Origin: Segatella hominis
Lineage (GTDB): Bacteria > Bacteroidota > Bacteroidia > Bacteroidales > Bacteroidaceae
DNA length: 64,000 nucleotides
NCBI RefSeq assembly: GCF_019249725.2
Contig: NZ_CP137559.1
Coordinates: forward strand, 3,557,001-3,621,000
Reading direction: 5' to 3'
Under the pieces are notes generated by a model that saw only the letters and a program-made list of their open reading frames with translations, made no database searches and was not told the origin of the DNA. Each line of letters starts with the position of its first letter. The first letter of the stretch is position 1. The position numbers were made by a program, and so were the translations under genes. Positions 8,583-15,761 of the stretch are shown here, in pieces.

Positions 8583-10136
8583 ATGAATAGACAAAACCTA
8601 TTTGGATTTTTATGGATGCTGATGCTGGTATGTTTGCCAGTTTCTGCACAGGAGTATCGTAATCCTGTTATCCCAGGTTATCATCCGGATCCTTCTGTTT
8701 GCAGAGTGGGAGATACGTTCTATCTCGTCAATTCCTCCTTCCAGTATTTCCCAGGAGTTCCGCTCTTCCAAAGCAAGGATCTCGTGCATTGGCAGCAGAT
8801 AGGTAATGTACTCGACCGTGAAAGCCAGTTGCCTTTGAAGGGAGCCAGCTCATGGCTCGGCATCTATGCGCCAACCATCCGCTATCACGAAGGCATCTAT
8901 TATATGATAACGACCAATGTGGGAAATGGCGGCAACTTCATGGTCACAGCCAAAGACCCTCGTGGACCTTGGAGTGAACCTATTTGGTTGAAGCAGCAAG
9001 GCATCGACCCTTCTCTTTATTTCGAAAACGGAAAGTGCTACATGGTGAGCAATCCTGACGATGCCATCTGGCTTTGCGAAATCAATCCCGAGACAGGTGA
9101 GCAACTTACCGAGAGTAAGAAACTCTGGCAGGGGGATGGCGGTCGTTATCCTGAGGGACCACACATCTATAAGAAAGATGGCTATTACTATCTTTTGATT
9201 TCAGAGGGAGGAACGGAGTTGGCGCATCATCTTACTATTGCTCGAAGCAAGAACATCGAAGGTCCATACGAGAGCAATCCGAACAACCCTATCTTGACCA
9301 ACTGCAGCCGCCTCGGGCAATCCTTGCAGATACAAGGCACAGGCCATGGTGACTTTGTGCAAGCAGAGAATGGCTCTTGGTGGATGGTATTCTTGGCTTA
9401 TCGCAACTATGGAGGTTCTTATCATCATCTCGGTCGTGAGACCTACCTCGCCCCTGTGGAGTGGAAGGCGGGTGAATGGCCTGTGGTCAACGGTGGCTTG
9501 CCTATAGATACCTTGGTGAAGGCGAACACCTTGCCTTCTGTTTTGTTGGAGAAGCATTTGGGGGCTGATGAAATTGTAAATCCTAATACGGGTGACGCAG
9601 AATGGATTCGTATTCAAAATCCTATCATAGCCAATTATGATTCACTAGCAACCGAGGAAGGATTTAGTCTTCGTCTTTATCCTCATGGTACGTTGACGGC
9701 GAATAATCAGCCTACGTCCTTTGGTCGCCGTCAAGAGAGTGCCAACTTTGAATTGCAGTCAGAAGTGTTTCCTAAAGGAAATGTAGAGGCGGGATTGACG
9801 GTTTATCAAATCAATGATGGTCACTTGGATTTCTTTGTTACGGATAAGCAGATAGCTTTGCGCTGTAAGTTGAAGAGCATTGATTATATCGTGAAGAGTG
9901 TACCGAATGTCAGAAAGAAAGCTGTTAAGCTTCGTGTGCGCAGTGAGGGCATCATGTATTATTTCGATTATTCCACAGACGGCAAGACCTTCAAGGAGCT
10001 TGCTTCCATGAATTGCAGTCTGATGAGTACCGAGGTGGCTGGCGGATTTACTGGCGTAACCTTGGGTATGTATGTGGATGGAAAGGAAAATAGTGGCTCT
10101 GCCGACTTTTCTTACTTCCATTATGAGGAAAAATAA
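8583..10136 (+). CDS. Glycoside hydrolase family 43 protein (beta-xylosidase / arabinofuranosidase type)
   Basis: A 517-aa secreted enzyme. Signal peptide ~1-22. The five-bladed GH43 domain spans ~25-310, with the expected catalytic triad visible: Asp36 in YHPDPS (base), Asp142 in GIDPS (pKa modulator) and Glu191 in PEGPH (acid). Residues ~330-515 form a C-terminal beta-sandwich of the beta-xylosidase type. The fold and motifs point to release of xylose or arabinose from (arabino)xylan oligosaccharides; the exact specificity cannot be read. It has its own promoter. A duplicated fragment of its 5' end lies at 11273-11334 before the sugar transporter, linking the two genes. Confidence 0.88.
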   Translation: MNRQNLFGFLWMLMLVCLPVSAQEYRNPVIPGYHPDPSVCRVGDTFYLVNSSFQYFPGVPLFQSKDLVHWQQIGNVLDRESQLPLKGASSWLGIYAPTIRYHEGIYYMITTNVGNGGNFMVTAKDPRGPWSEPIWLKQQGIDPSLYFENGKCYMVSNPDDAIWLCEINPETGEQLTESKKLWQGDGGRYPEGPHIYKKDGYYYLLISEGGTELAHHLTIARSKNIEGPYESNPNNPILTNCSRLGQSLQIQGTGHGDFVQAENGSWWMVFLAYRNYGGSYHHLGRETYLAPVEWKAGEWPVVNGGLPIDTLVKANTLPSVLLEKHLGADEIVNPNTGDAEWIRIQNPIIANYDSLATEEGFSLRLYPHGTLTANNQPTSFGRRQESANFELQSEVFPKGNVEAGLTVYQINDGHLDFFVTDKQIALRCKLKSIDYIVKSVPNVRKKAVKLRVRSEGIMYYFDYSTDGKTFKELASMNCSLMSTEVAGGFTGVTLGMYVDGKENSGSADFSYFHYEEK

Positions 10137-10137
10137 G

Positions 10138-10175
10138 CAAAATGGCTCCATCTAAAATGGAGTCACTTTGTTTGT
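10138..10175 (+). terminator. Terminator after GH43
   Basis: An imperfect stem (left 10138-10151, right 10157-10170, core CTCCAT/ATGGAG) with a 5-nt loop and a T-rich tail lies directly after the stop codon. Confidence 0.6.
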
Positions 10176-10258
10176 TATAGCTAAGTGGGCAATGATTCAA
10201 AGAAAAGTGTAGTGTTTTCTGATTATCTTTTTGTTTTTCTTGAAAAAATCAATAAAAG

Positions 10259-10290
10259 TTTGGAACTTTCATTTTAAATAATTAAATTTG
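10259..10290 (+). promoter_or_regulatory. Promoter of the orphan lipopeptide frame
   Basis: TTTG (10259-10262) and TAAATTTG (10283-10290), 20 bp apart, match the Bacteroidota consensus. The frame at 10319 follows ~28 bp downstream. Confidence 0.55.
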
Positions 10291-10318
10291 CCCCACGAAC
10301 TAACCATGTTGTGGGCAT

Positions 10319-10450
10319 ATGAAACTAAACTTATATAAACCGATTTCTTGCAAATGGATATTTTTATTCATTAGTATTCTCCTTGGTGGCTGTTTGGAAC
10401 AAGTAAATGGGCAAAGTTTAAGTTTGCTAGCTAATAATGAGTTTGATTGA
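10319..10450 (+). pseudogene. 43-aa lipoprotein-like fragment
   Basis: An ATG frame of 43 codons ending in TGA. The product has a basic start (MKLNLYKPISCKW), a hydrophobic core (IFLFISILLGG) and a possible lipobox LGGC at residues 22-25, then only ~18 polar residues (ending LLANNEFD). A good promoter precedes it. The most likely reading is the surviving 5' end of a larger secreted protein gene; a genuine small lipopeptide is the alternative. Confidence 0.4.
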
Positions 10451-10652
10451 GACATGTAAAGCCAAATACAAGTTTCGATTAACCCTAAAAGTGCCCCATT
10501 GTTTCAGTCCAAAACAAGAATAAGGAAAGTGAATGATTTTTGAGAACACGTTTTTGAAAATGTCCATCAGAGTACAAAACAAAATTTGATATTTTTATTA
10601 ACAAATATATATTTAAGTTCCATTTCCTCTAAAGAAGTGCAAGTACGAACTT

Positions 10653-10762
10653 TAACGATGCGCATCGTTAGGTGTTAATGATGCGCATCGTTAGACCTTA
10701 ATGAAGCGCATCGTTAAGTGTTAATGAAGCGCATCATTAGACCTTAATGAAGCGCTTCGTTA
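10653..10762. repeat. Five-unit 23-bp tandem palindrome array
   Basis: Five 18-bp palindromes start at 10653, 10676, 10699, 10722 and 10745 (exact 23-bp period). The first, TAACGATGCGCATCGTTA, is perfect. Unit 5 changes the core from ATGCGCAT to AAGCGCTT on both arms, keeping the symmetry. The 5-bp linkers alternate between GTGT-like and GACCT, giving a 46-bp higher-order period. Confidence 0.85.
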
Positions 10763-11193
10763 GGTTATGCAGATTTTCTATCATCTATATTACTGAAAAT
10801 CAGCAAATTACACTTTATCTCAAGACTGCGAACTCTTGCCACCAACAGGAGAACAGAAGTATAAAAGTTTGTTTCATCATTATTTTGTATCATTAAACTA
10901 TGCTATTGCAAAAGTATAAAAACTTTTACAATAACATACTATTTTATACCTGAAAATAACTAAAAACCAACATTACTCTCTATCACCCTCAAATCCGCAA
11001 CTAAGCCCTTCAACGTCCTTCTTGCGTGTACACGTCCTCTCATTACTGAATTATCAGATAAATTGAGGCAGATAAATGTTCTTGCTCCTATACAAATTCT
11101 TCGTTCAACGTCTTTGAACCGCCGTTCAGCGTCTTTGAACGGAGATTTCTGTTAGGCTCAAAAACATTTCTATTTAGTATAAGCAACAAAAAG

Positions 11194-11236
11194 TGGTGAG
11201 AAAGTTTGGAATTCTCACCAAAAGACCTTACCTTTG
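11194..11236 (+). promoter_or_regulatory. Duplicated promoter driving the sugar transporter
   Basis: TTTG (11205-11208) and TACCTTTG (11229-11236) repeat the GH43 promoter. The dyad is TGGTGAGAA (11194-11202) and TTCTCACCA (11212-11220): the A-to-G change in the left arm is matched by T-to-C in the right arm, compared with the GH43 copy. Confidence 0.7.
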
Positions 11237-11272
11237 TTCCCGATTTTAACTCACAATTAAAATGAATGACTT

Positions 11273-11334
11273 ATGAATAGACAAAATCTATCTTCCAAAG
11301 CAAGGATCTCGTGCATTGGCAGCAGATAGGTAAT
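11273..11334 (+). pseudogene. GH43 5'-end remnant
   Basis: It begins with the same ATG and first six codons as the GH43 gene (MNRQNL), then jumps by a 163-bp deletion (not a multiple of three) into the codons around residue 61. The frame is broken and ends at TAG (11327-11329) after 18 codons. It now lies in the 5' leader of the transporter. Confidence 0.85.
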
Positions 11335-11362
11335 ATGATGAAAAAGATTAAAATTTAAAATA

Positions 11363-12574
11363 ATGTCAACAGAACAAAAGAAAATTACAGACAGAAAGTA
11401 TTTCGTACCTTTTGTATTAATCACGTCGCTCTTCTTCTTGTGGGGCTTCGCTCGTGCCATTCTGGATGTACTCAACAAGCATTTCCAGAATGCTTTGCAT
11501 ATTAGTATTACGCATTCTTCGCTGATTCAGGTAACCACTTATTTGGGTTATTTCCTGATGGCGATTCCAGCAGGTATCTTTATTAATAGGTATGGGTATC
11601 GCCGTGGTGTCGTATTCGGATTGATTCTTTTCGGAGCAGGTTCCTTGCTGTTCATTCCTGGCGCAGCGATGGGCAGTTTTTCTGCTTTTCTGCTATGTTT
11701 GTTTATCATCGGTTGTGGTCTTGTCTTTCTTGAGACGGCTGCCAATCCGTATGTTACAGAATTGGGTGCCAAGGAGACGGCAACGAGTCGTCTGAATCTC
11801 TCGCAGTCATTTAATGGTTTAGGAAGTCTTTTCGCTACCTTTTGCGTCGGTCAGTTTCTGTTCAATAATACAGAAGAAGGCGGTAATGTAGTGGTGCCTT
11901 ATACCATATTGGGTATTCTCGTGCTATTGATAGCGCTCGTCTTTTCGCGTGTTCATTTGCCAGAAATAAAGCATGAAGTAACTGCCGAGGATGAGGCTAA
12001 GGGTAGTAATATCGGCAAACTCTTTGCGCATCATGGTATGTTTGTCTTCGGTCTGTTGGCACTTTTATGCTATGAGATTGCAGAAATTTCCATCAATTCC
12101 TATTTCATCAATTTCGTAACAGGAATGCGCTGGATGGATGACCGTACGGCATCCCTGGTGCTGACTGTAGCTTTGGGATTCTTTATGGTGGGACGTTTCT
12201 TAGGCAGTTGGATTATGCGCCGGGTGGCAGCCACTACGATGTTGCTCATCTGTGCAGCTGGTAGTGTTGTCTGTATCGGCTTGGTGCTTTGTGATTTAGG
12301 GGTTGTTTCCTTAGTCGCATTGGTAGGCAACTATCTTTTTGAAGCGATTATGTTTCCTACGATATTTGCCATTGCTTTGACAGGTTTGGGCAATCTTACC
12401 AAATCAGCATCTTCCTTGCTGATGATGACCCCGATAGGTGGCTGTGGCTTCCTGCTGATGGGTCTGATAGCCGACACTACTCATGTTACTTTGCCATTTA
12501 TCGTACCATTTATCAGTTTTGTAATAGTATTAGCTTTTGCAGTTCGTGAATACAAAATTGCTCAAAAGAGCTAA
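11363..12574 (+). CDS. FucP-like MFS sugar transporter
   Basis: A 403-aa inner-membrane permease with about twelve helices. The N-terminal stretch FVLITSLFFLWGFARAILDVLNKHFQ and the ETAANPYVTELG motif near residue 125 are hallmarks of the FHS/FucP (fucose, glucose/galactose:H+ symporter) family. The substrate is not readable; transcription from a copy of the GH43 promoter suggests it takes up a sugar released by that enzyme (xylose or arabinose, inferred). The start ATG lies 28 bp after the GH43 remnant. No strong terminator was seen before the aldolase promoter. Confidence 0.88.
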   Translation: MSTEQKKITDRKYFVPFVLITSLFFLWGFARAILDVLNKHFQNALHISITHSSLIQVTTYLGYFLMAIPAGIFINRYGYRRGVVFGLILFGAGSLLFIPGAAMGSFSAFLLCLFIIGCGLVFLETAANPYVTELGAKETATSRLNLSQSFNGLGSLFATFCVGQFLFNNTEEGGNVVVPYTILGILVLLIALVFSRVHLPEIKHEVTAEDEAKGSNIGKLFAHHGMFVFGLLALLCYEIAEISINSYFINFVTGMRWMDDRTASLVLTVALGFFMVGRFLGSWIMRRVAATTMLLICAAGSVVCIGLVLCDLGVVSLVALVGNYLFEAIMFPTIFAIALTGLGNLTKSASSLLMMTPIGGCGFLLMGLIADTTHVTLPFIVPFISFVIVLAFAVREYKIAQKS

Positions 12575-12673
12575 AATTGCTATCTGTATTTAGCAAAACA
12601 TTAGAAAAATCGCATCAAAAAGTAAGAATTAACTTTTTTAACTCGTTTGAAATACGAAAAAGCAAGTTAACAT

Positions 12674-12704
12674 TTTGCCGTGTCAAAAGAAAAAAGTAAA
12701 TTTG
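12674..12704 (+). promoter_or_regulatory. Promoter of fba
   Basis: TTTG (12674-12677) and TAAATTTG (12697-12704) with a 19-bp spacer; the gene starts ~90 bp downstream. Confidence 0.65.
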
Positions 12705-12794
12705 CACTCGTTTTAGGGAAGTGTTTGGTAAGAGTGCTTTACCTTATTAATATAGTATAGAAGAATGTTTCATTAAAATAATAAATTAAATATT

Positions 12795-13808
12795 ATGGCA
12801 GTAGATTACAAGAAAATCGGTCTTGTGAACACTAAGGAAATGTTTGCAAGAGCTATCAAGGGCGGTTGGGCCGTTCCTGCTTTCAACTTCAACAACTTGG
12901 AGCAGTTGCAGGCTATCATCCAGGCTTCTTCTAACTTGAAGTCACCAGTTATCCTCCAGGTATCTAAGGGTGCTCGTAAGTATGCTAACCCTACTTTGCT
13001 CCGTTACTTGGCAGAGGGTGCTGTAGAGTATGCAAAGGAGTTGGGTTGCAACCATCCTGAGATCGTTCTCCACCTCGATCACGGTGATAGCTTCGAGACA
13101 TGTAAGAGCTGTGTAGATTTCGGCTTCTCTTCTGTAATGATCGACGGTTCTGCACTTCCATACGAGGAGAACATTGCATTGACAAAGAAGGTTGTTGACT
13201 ACGCTCATCAGTTCGGTGTAACTGTAGAGGGTGAGCTCGGTGTCCTCGCTGGTGTTGAGGATGACGTAGTTGCTGAGGAGTCTCACTATACAAAGCCTGA
13301 GGAGGTTGTTGATTTCGCTACACGTACAGGTGTTGATTCATTGGCTATCTCTATCGGTACATCTCACGGTGCTTACAAGTTCAAGCCAGAGCAGTGTACA
13401 CGTGACCCTAAGACTGGTCACCTCGTTCCTCCTCCATTGGCATTCGACGTATTGGCAGCAGTTGAGGAGCAGCTTCCTGGTTTCCCTATCGTTCTCCACG
13501 GTTCTTCTTCAGTTCCTCAGGAGTATGTTGATATCATCAACAAGTTCGGTGGTAAGTTGCCAGATGCAGTTGGTATCCCAGAGGAGCAGTTGACTAAGGC
13601 TTCTGAGAGCGCTGTTTGCAAGATCAATATCGACTCTGACTCTCGTCTTGCTTTCACAGCAGGTGTTCGTGAGACATTGGCTCTTCACCCAGAGTACTTC
13701 GACCCACGTCAGTACTGCGGTAAGGCTCGTGAGTACATGGTTGATCTCTATAGCCACAAGATCAAGGATGTTCTTCATTCTGACAACAAGTTGGCTAACC
13801 TCGACTAA
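12795..13808 (+). CDS. fba: Class II fructose-bisphosphate aldolase
   Basis: A 337-aa cytoplasmic enzyme that cleaves fructose-1,6-bisphosphate into dihydroxyacetone phosphate and glyceraldehyde-3-phosphate (glycolysis/gluconeogenesis). The metal and catalytic residues are in LHLDHGD (His93, Asp95, His96); the second metal-binding region is GTSHGAYKF (~190-198), and HGSSSVP near 235 contributes substrate binding. The length is that of the zinc-dependent class II family. It has its own promoter and a strong terminator, so it is monocistronic. Codon use is strongly biased, as expected for a highly expressed gene. Confidence 0.96.
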   Translation: MAVDYKKIGLVNTKEMFARAIKGGWAVPAFNFNNLEQLQAIIQASSNLKSPVILQVSKGARKYANPTLLRYLAEGAVEYAKELGCNHPEIVLHLDHGDSFETCKSCVDFGFSSVMIDGSALPYEENIALTKKVVDYAHQFGVTVEGELGVLAGVEDDVVAEESHYTKPEEVVDFATRTGVDSLAISIGTSHGAYKFKPEQCTRDPKTGHLVPPPLAFDVLAAVEEQLPGFPIVLHGSSSVPQEYVDIINKFGGKLPDAVGIPEEQLTKASESAVCKINIDSDSRLAFTAGVRETLALHPEYFDPRQYCGKAREYMVDLYSHKIKDVLHSDNKLANLD

Positions 13809-13834
13809 TTCGAGTTTTTTCAATCTAAGATATG

Positions 13835-13868
13835 AGAGTGGAATCCGAAAGGCTTCCACTCTTTTTTT
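13835..13868 (+). terminator. Terminator of fba
   Basis: AGAGTGGAA (13835-13843) pairs with TTCCACTCT (13854-13862), with a 10-nt loop and a T run after it. Confidence 0.9.
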
Positions 13869-14230
13869 GCTTTTTATAGGCTGACTCTTGATAGGCAGAT
13901 TGATGGTGGTCTTTTGTTTTGAAAAGGTGTACTTTTTGTTTTAAATCAGTTTGCTATAAACCATATTAATATCCGTTAGCATAGTTTGACGGTATTCGCT
14001 CTTATTCTTCAAGAAAGATTTCATATTTTTGCAACCGAAAGAAATACTTTGCTTGGGCAAGTATGCTTTTATTCTTATATAATATCATTGTACTGGTAGA
14101 AGATGACGACAGCGTTTGGAGTAACGCAATTTAACTAAAAACATAAGTGTAAAGTAACTAAAGACAATATAGAATGATTAAACAAAAATAAACAAGCAAT
14201 AAATAGAATACAAGTAAATGATATTAGATT
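13869..14230. other. Upstream region of the 164-aa lipoprotein
   Basis: About 360 bp without a gene. A -7 match (TATTTTTG, 14024-14031) would start a transcript with a ~190-nt leader. A convincing -33 partner at the right distance is missing. I see no strong fold in the leader. Confidence 0.45.
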
Positions 14231-14725
14231 ATGAGAAAATTTTCAATGATGCCGATTTTGGTATTGGCAATGGCATTGGGCTTTGTAAGCTGCAGTGCAA
14301 GTGATGATGGAGTAAACGATGGAATGCTTGGTCAACAGACCACTACATTCATGCCTTCGTTCTCAATGTTGAGTTACACACAGTCTGCAAGTACACCTAT
14401 CCTACAGGATGGTAGCAACAACGCTGAAATGGAAGAGAAGCTTGTCTGCAAGATTCTGCCAGGTGGAAAGTTGATGCTGACTCACAAGAATGTTGTTTTT
14501 GATGATGCTGTAAGCATTAAGATGGAAACAACTTTGGTGGGCAACAAGTTGATTATCACAGAGAATGCTGACTATGGAGTGTCTGGCAACTATGGCTACT
14601 ATACTCTGAATACTACAGTAGGTACGCTGAAAGATGGTAACTATACGATTGTTGTCATGCGCAACCAGAATGTGAGAGCAGAGTTCCAGATGTCTTACGA
14701 TTCATCTAAGGCTAAGAACCAATAA
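14231..14725 (+). CDS. Putative lipoprotein of unknown function
   Basis: A 164-aa protein with a lipoprotein signal peptide (MRKFSMMPILVLAMALGFVSC, lipobox VSC, Cys21). The mature part is beta-rich with repeated aromatic and Thr residues (NYGYYTLNTTVGTLKDGNYTIVV). No family is recognised. The pattern of a short lipoprotein with one small beta domain fits a surface or periplasmic accessory protein. Its stop is 3 bp before a 23-bp sequence that is repeated at 15671-15693, on the other side of the next gene. Confidence 0.7.
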   Translation: MRKFSMMPILVLAMALGFVSCSASDDGVNDGMLGQQTTTFMPSFSMLSYTQSASTPILQDGSNNAEMEEKLVCKILPGGKLMLTHKNVVFDDAVSIKMETTLVGNKLIITENADYGVSGNYGYYTLNTTVGTLKDGNYTIVVMRNQNVRAEFQMSYDSSKAKNQ

Positions 14726-14728
14726 TTG

Positions 14729-14751
14729 TATTTCCGACGACCAGTTTAAAT
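14729..14751. repeat. 23-bp direct repeat, left copy
   Basis: TAT-T-TCCGACGACCAGTTTAAAT matches 15671-15693 with one mismatch (19 bp exact). The copies flank the minus-strand thioredoxin-like gene. Confidence 0.85.
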
Positions 14752-14752
14752 T

Positions 14753-15553
14753 TTATTTTTTGTTAATTTCACTGATTAATAGCTCAGGTGAACAGTCCTT
14801 TAGTATAACCTTATTATTCTTGTCCAACAGATAAATGGTTGGCATAGCGCGTAAGCTATATAAATCACTGATTTTATCATCTGCATGAATTCTTAGGAGT
14901 TGGATATCCTCCGGTATGGTCTGTTTGTTAAGCCATGCAGTAATCTTATGACAATTCTCGCAGTCAGGATCATAGAAATAGAGAATTACTTTCTGATTCT
15001 TATATTCGTTCAACTGATGTCTCATTCCTTTTTCATCCTTCCATTTGAAGTCAATAGCCGTATTGCCGGGCAGGTTTTTATTGGTCTGCTTGTATTTAAA
15101 AGTCCATCTTTCTTTTTCCACATCATCTATGCATGGTGAGGCTATTATATCTTTTATGAAAAGGAGGTATGTGTGGTCGTTCCTCATAGGCGACTTCGGA
15201 TTACCCAGATAGTGTTCGATGAGGCTCTCGAATTTGTCTTTACTCTTCGGGCTCCCAAAAGCTTTTGAAGCAAAGATATGCACACTCTGCTCTGCGGTAG
15301 TTGGGGTAAAATGAGGAATGAGATCGATGAAATTGACAAATCCTTGTTCTGAGATATTGGCATTGCTAAGTTGCAAGGTATCCTTGAAGTCAAAATTGTC
15401 CCAATAATGGAGACCCAGATAATTGAGCCGTTGTTCTACGGATTTGAGAGAGTCGGGCATCACAGGATAGACAAACGAGCGGTTTTGTCCGATAGCTTGC
15501 AGAATGTTCAATGAGAACACCAATGCGGTGATAATAATAATTCGATATCTCAT
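14753..15553 (-). CDS. Thioredoxin-like protein with a DUF5106-type N-terminal domain
   Basis: About 266 aa from the preferred start (MRYRIIIITALVF), which gives a clean signal peptide (~1-22) and follows a minus-strand promoter. An upstream ATG at 15622 would add 23 residues with no signal character. The N-terminal half resembles the Bacteroidota DUF5106 region. The C-terminal half is a thioredoxin fold with the active-site CENC in YDPDCENCHK and the cis-Pro region AMPTIYLLD. It probably acts in periplasmic thiol-disulfide exchange. It stands between two direct repeats and opposes its neighbour, suggesting a separate unit. Confidence 0.8.
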   Translation of the reverse strand: MRYRIIIITALVFSLNILQAIGQNRSFVYPVMPDSLKSVEQRLNYLGLHYWDNFDFKDTLQLSNANISEQGFVNFIDLIPHFTPTTAEQSVHIFASKAFGSPKSKDKFESLIEHYLGNPKSPMRNDHTYLLFIKDIIASPCIDDVEKERWTFKYKQTNKNLPGNTAIDFKWKDEKGMRHQLNEYKNQKVILYFYDPDCENCHKITAWLNKQTIPEDIQLLRIHADDKISDLYSLRAMPTIYLLDKNNKVILKDCSPELLISEINKK

Positions 15554-15570
15554 AAGCCAATTCTTTTTTG

Positions 15571-15601
15571 CAAAGTTAAATAATAAATCTGAAAAAGGCA
15601 A
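15571..15601 (-). promoter_or_regulatory. Promoter of the thioredoxin-like gene
   Basis: On the minus strand, TTG (15601-15599) and TAACTTTG (15578-15571) are 20 bp apart. It supports the start codon at 15553 rather than 15622. Confidence 0.6.
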
Positions 15602-15670
15602 CAATAATGTGCAGTTTTTCAAAAAATGAATGTCGTGGAGCTATAGAAGGTGAGTTCAACTCGGCAACTA

Positions 15671-15693
15671 TATCTCCGACGACCAGTTTAAAT
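15671..15693. repeat. 23-bp direct repeat, right copy
   Basis: Partner of 14729-14751, same orientation, 942 bp apart. It lies between the thioredoxin-like gene and the end of the fimbrial locus. Confidence 0.85.
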
Positions 15694-15761
15694 AGTTTTC
15701 GCTATTTGGTGTTCTTAGTAAAAGTAAATGATATTTAATGATTCTGTAAAATCCGTTGTTT

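Larger units (their letters stand above)
10176..11077. other. Gene-poor region between GH43 and transporter
   Basis: About 900 bp with no convincing full gene. It holds a promoter (10259-10290) driving only a 43-codon orphan reading frame (10319-10450), a five-unit 23-bp palindrome array (10653-10762), and AT-rich sequence in which I see nothing else. The short orphan frame and the nearby duplicated promoter suggest that a gene has been lost here. Confidence 0.6.
11078..11334 (+). repeat. Duplicated GH43 upstream region with a 5' gene remnant
   Basis: This segment copies 8345-8600 and 8764-8807. It has two instead of four 21-bp palindromes and lacks 163 bp of the GH43 coding sequence (8601-8763). 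Nearly all other bases match, including the promoter and leader. Confidence 0.9.

Noticed and set aside
10653..10762. Possible CRISPR or terminator
   Set aside because: Linkers are only 5 bp and repeat each other; there is no T run.
15554..15622. Upstream start of the thioredoxin-like gene
   Set aside because: The added 23 residues overlap the promoter and weaken the signal peptide.
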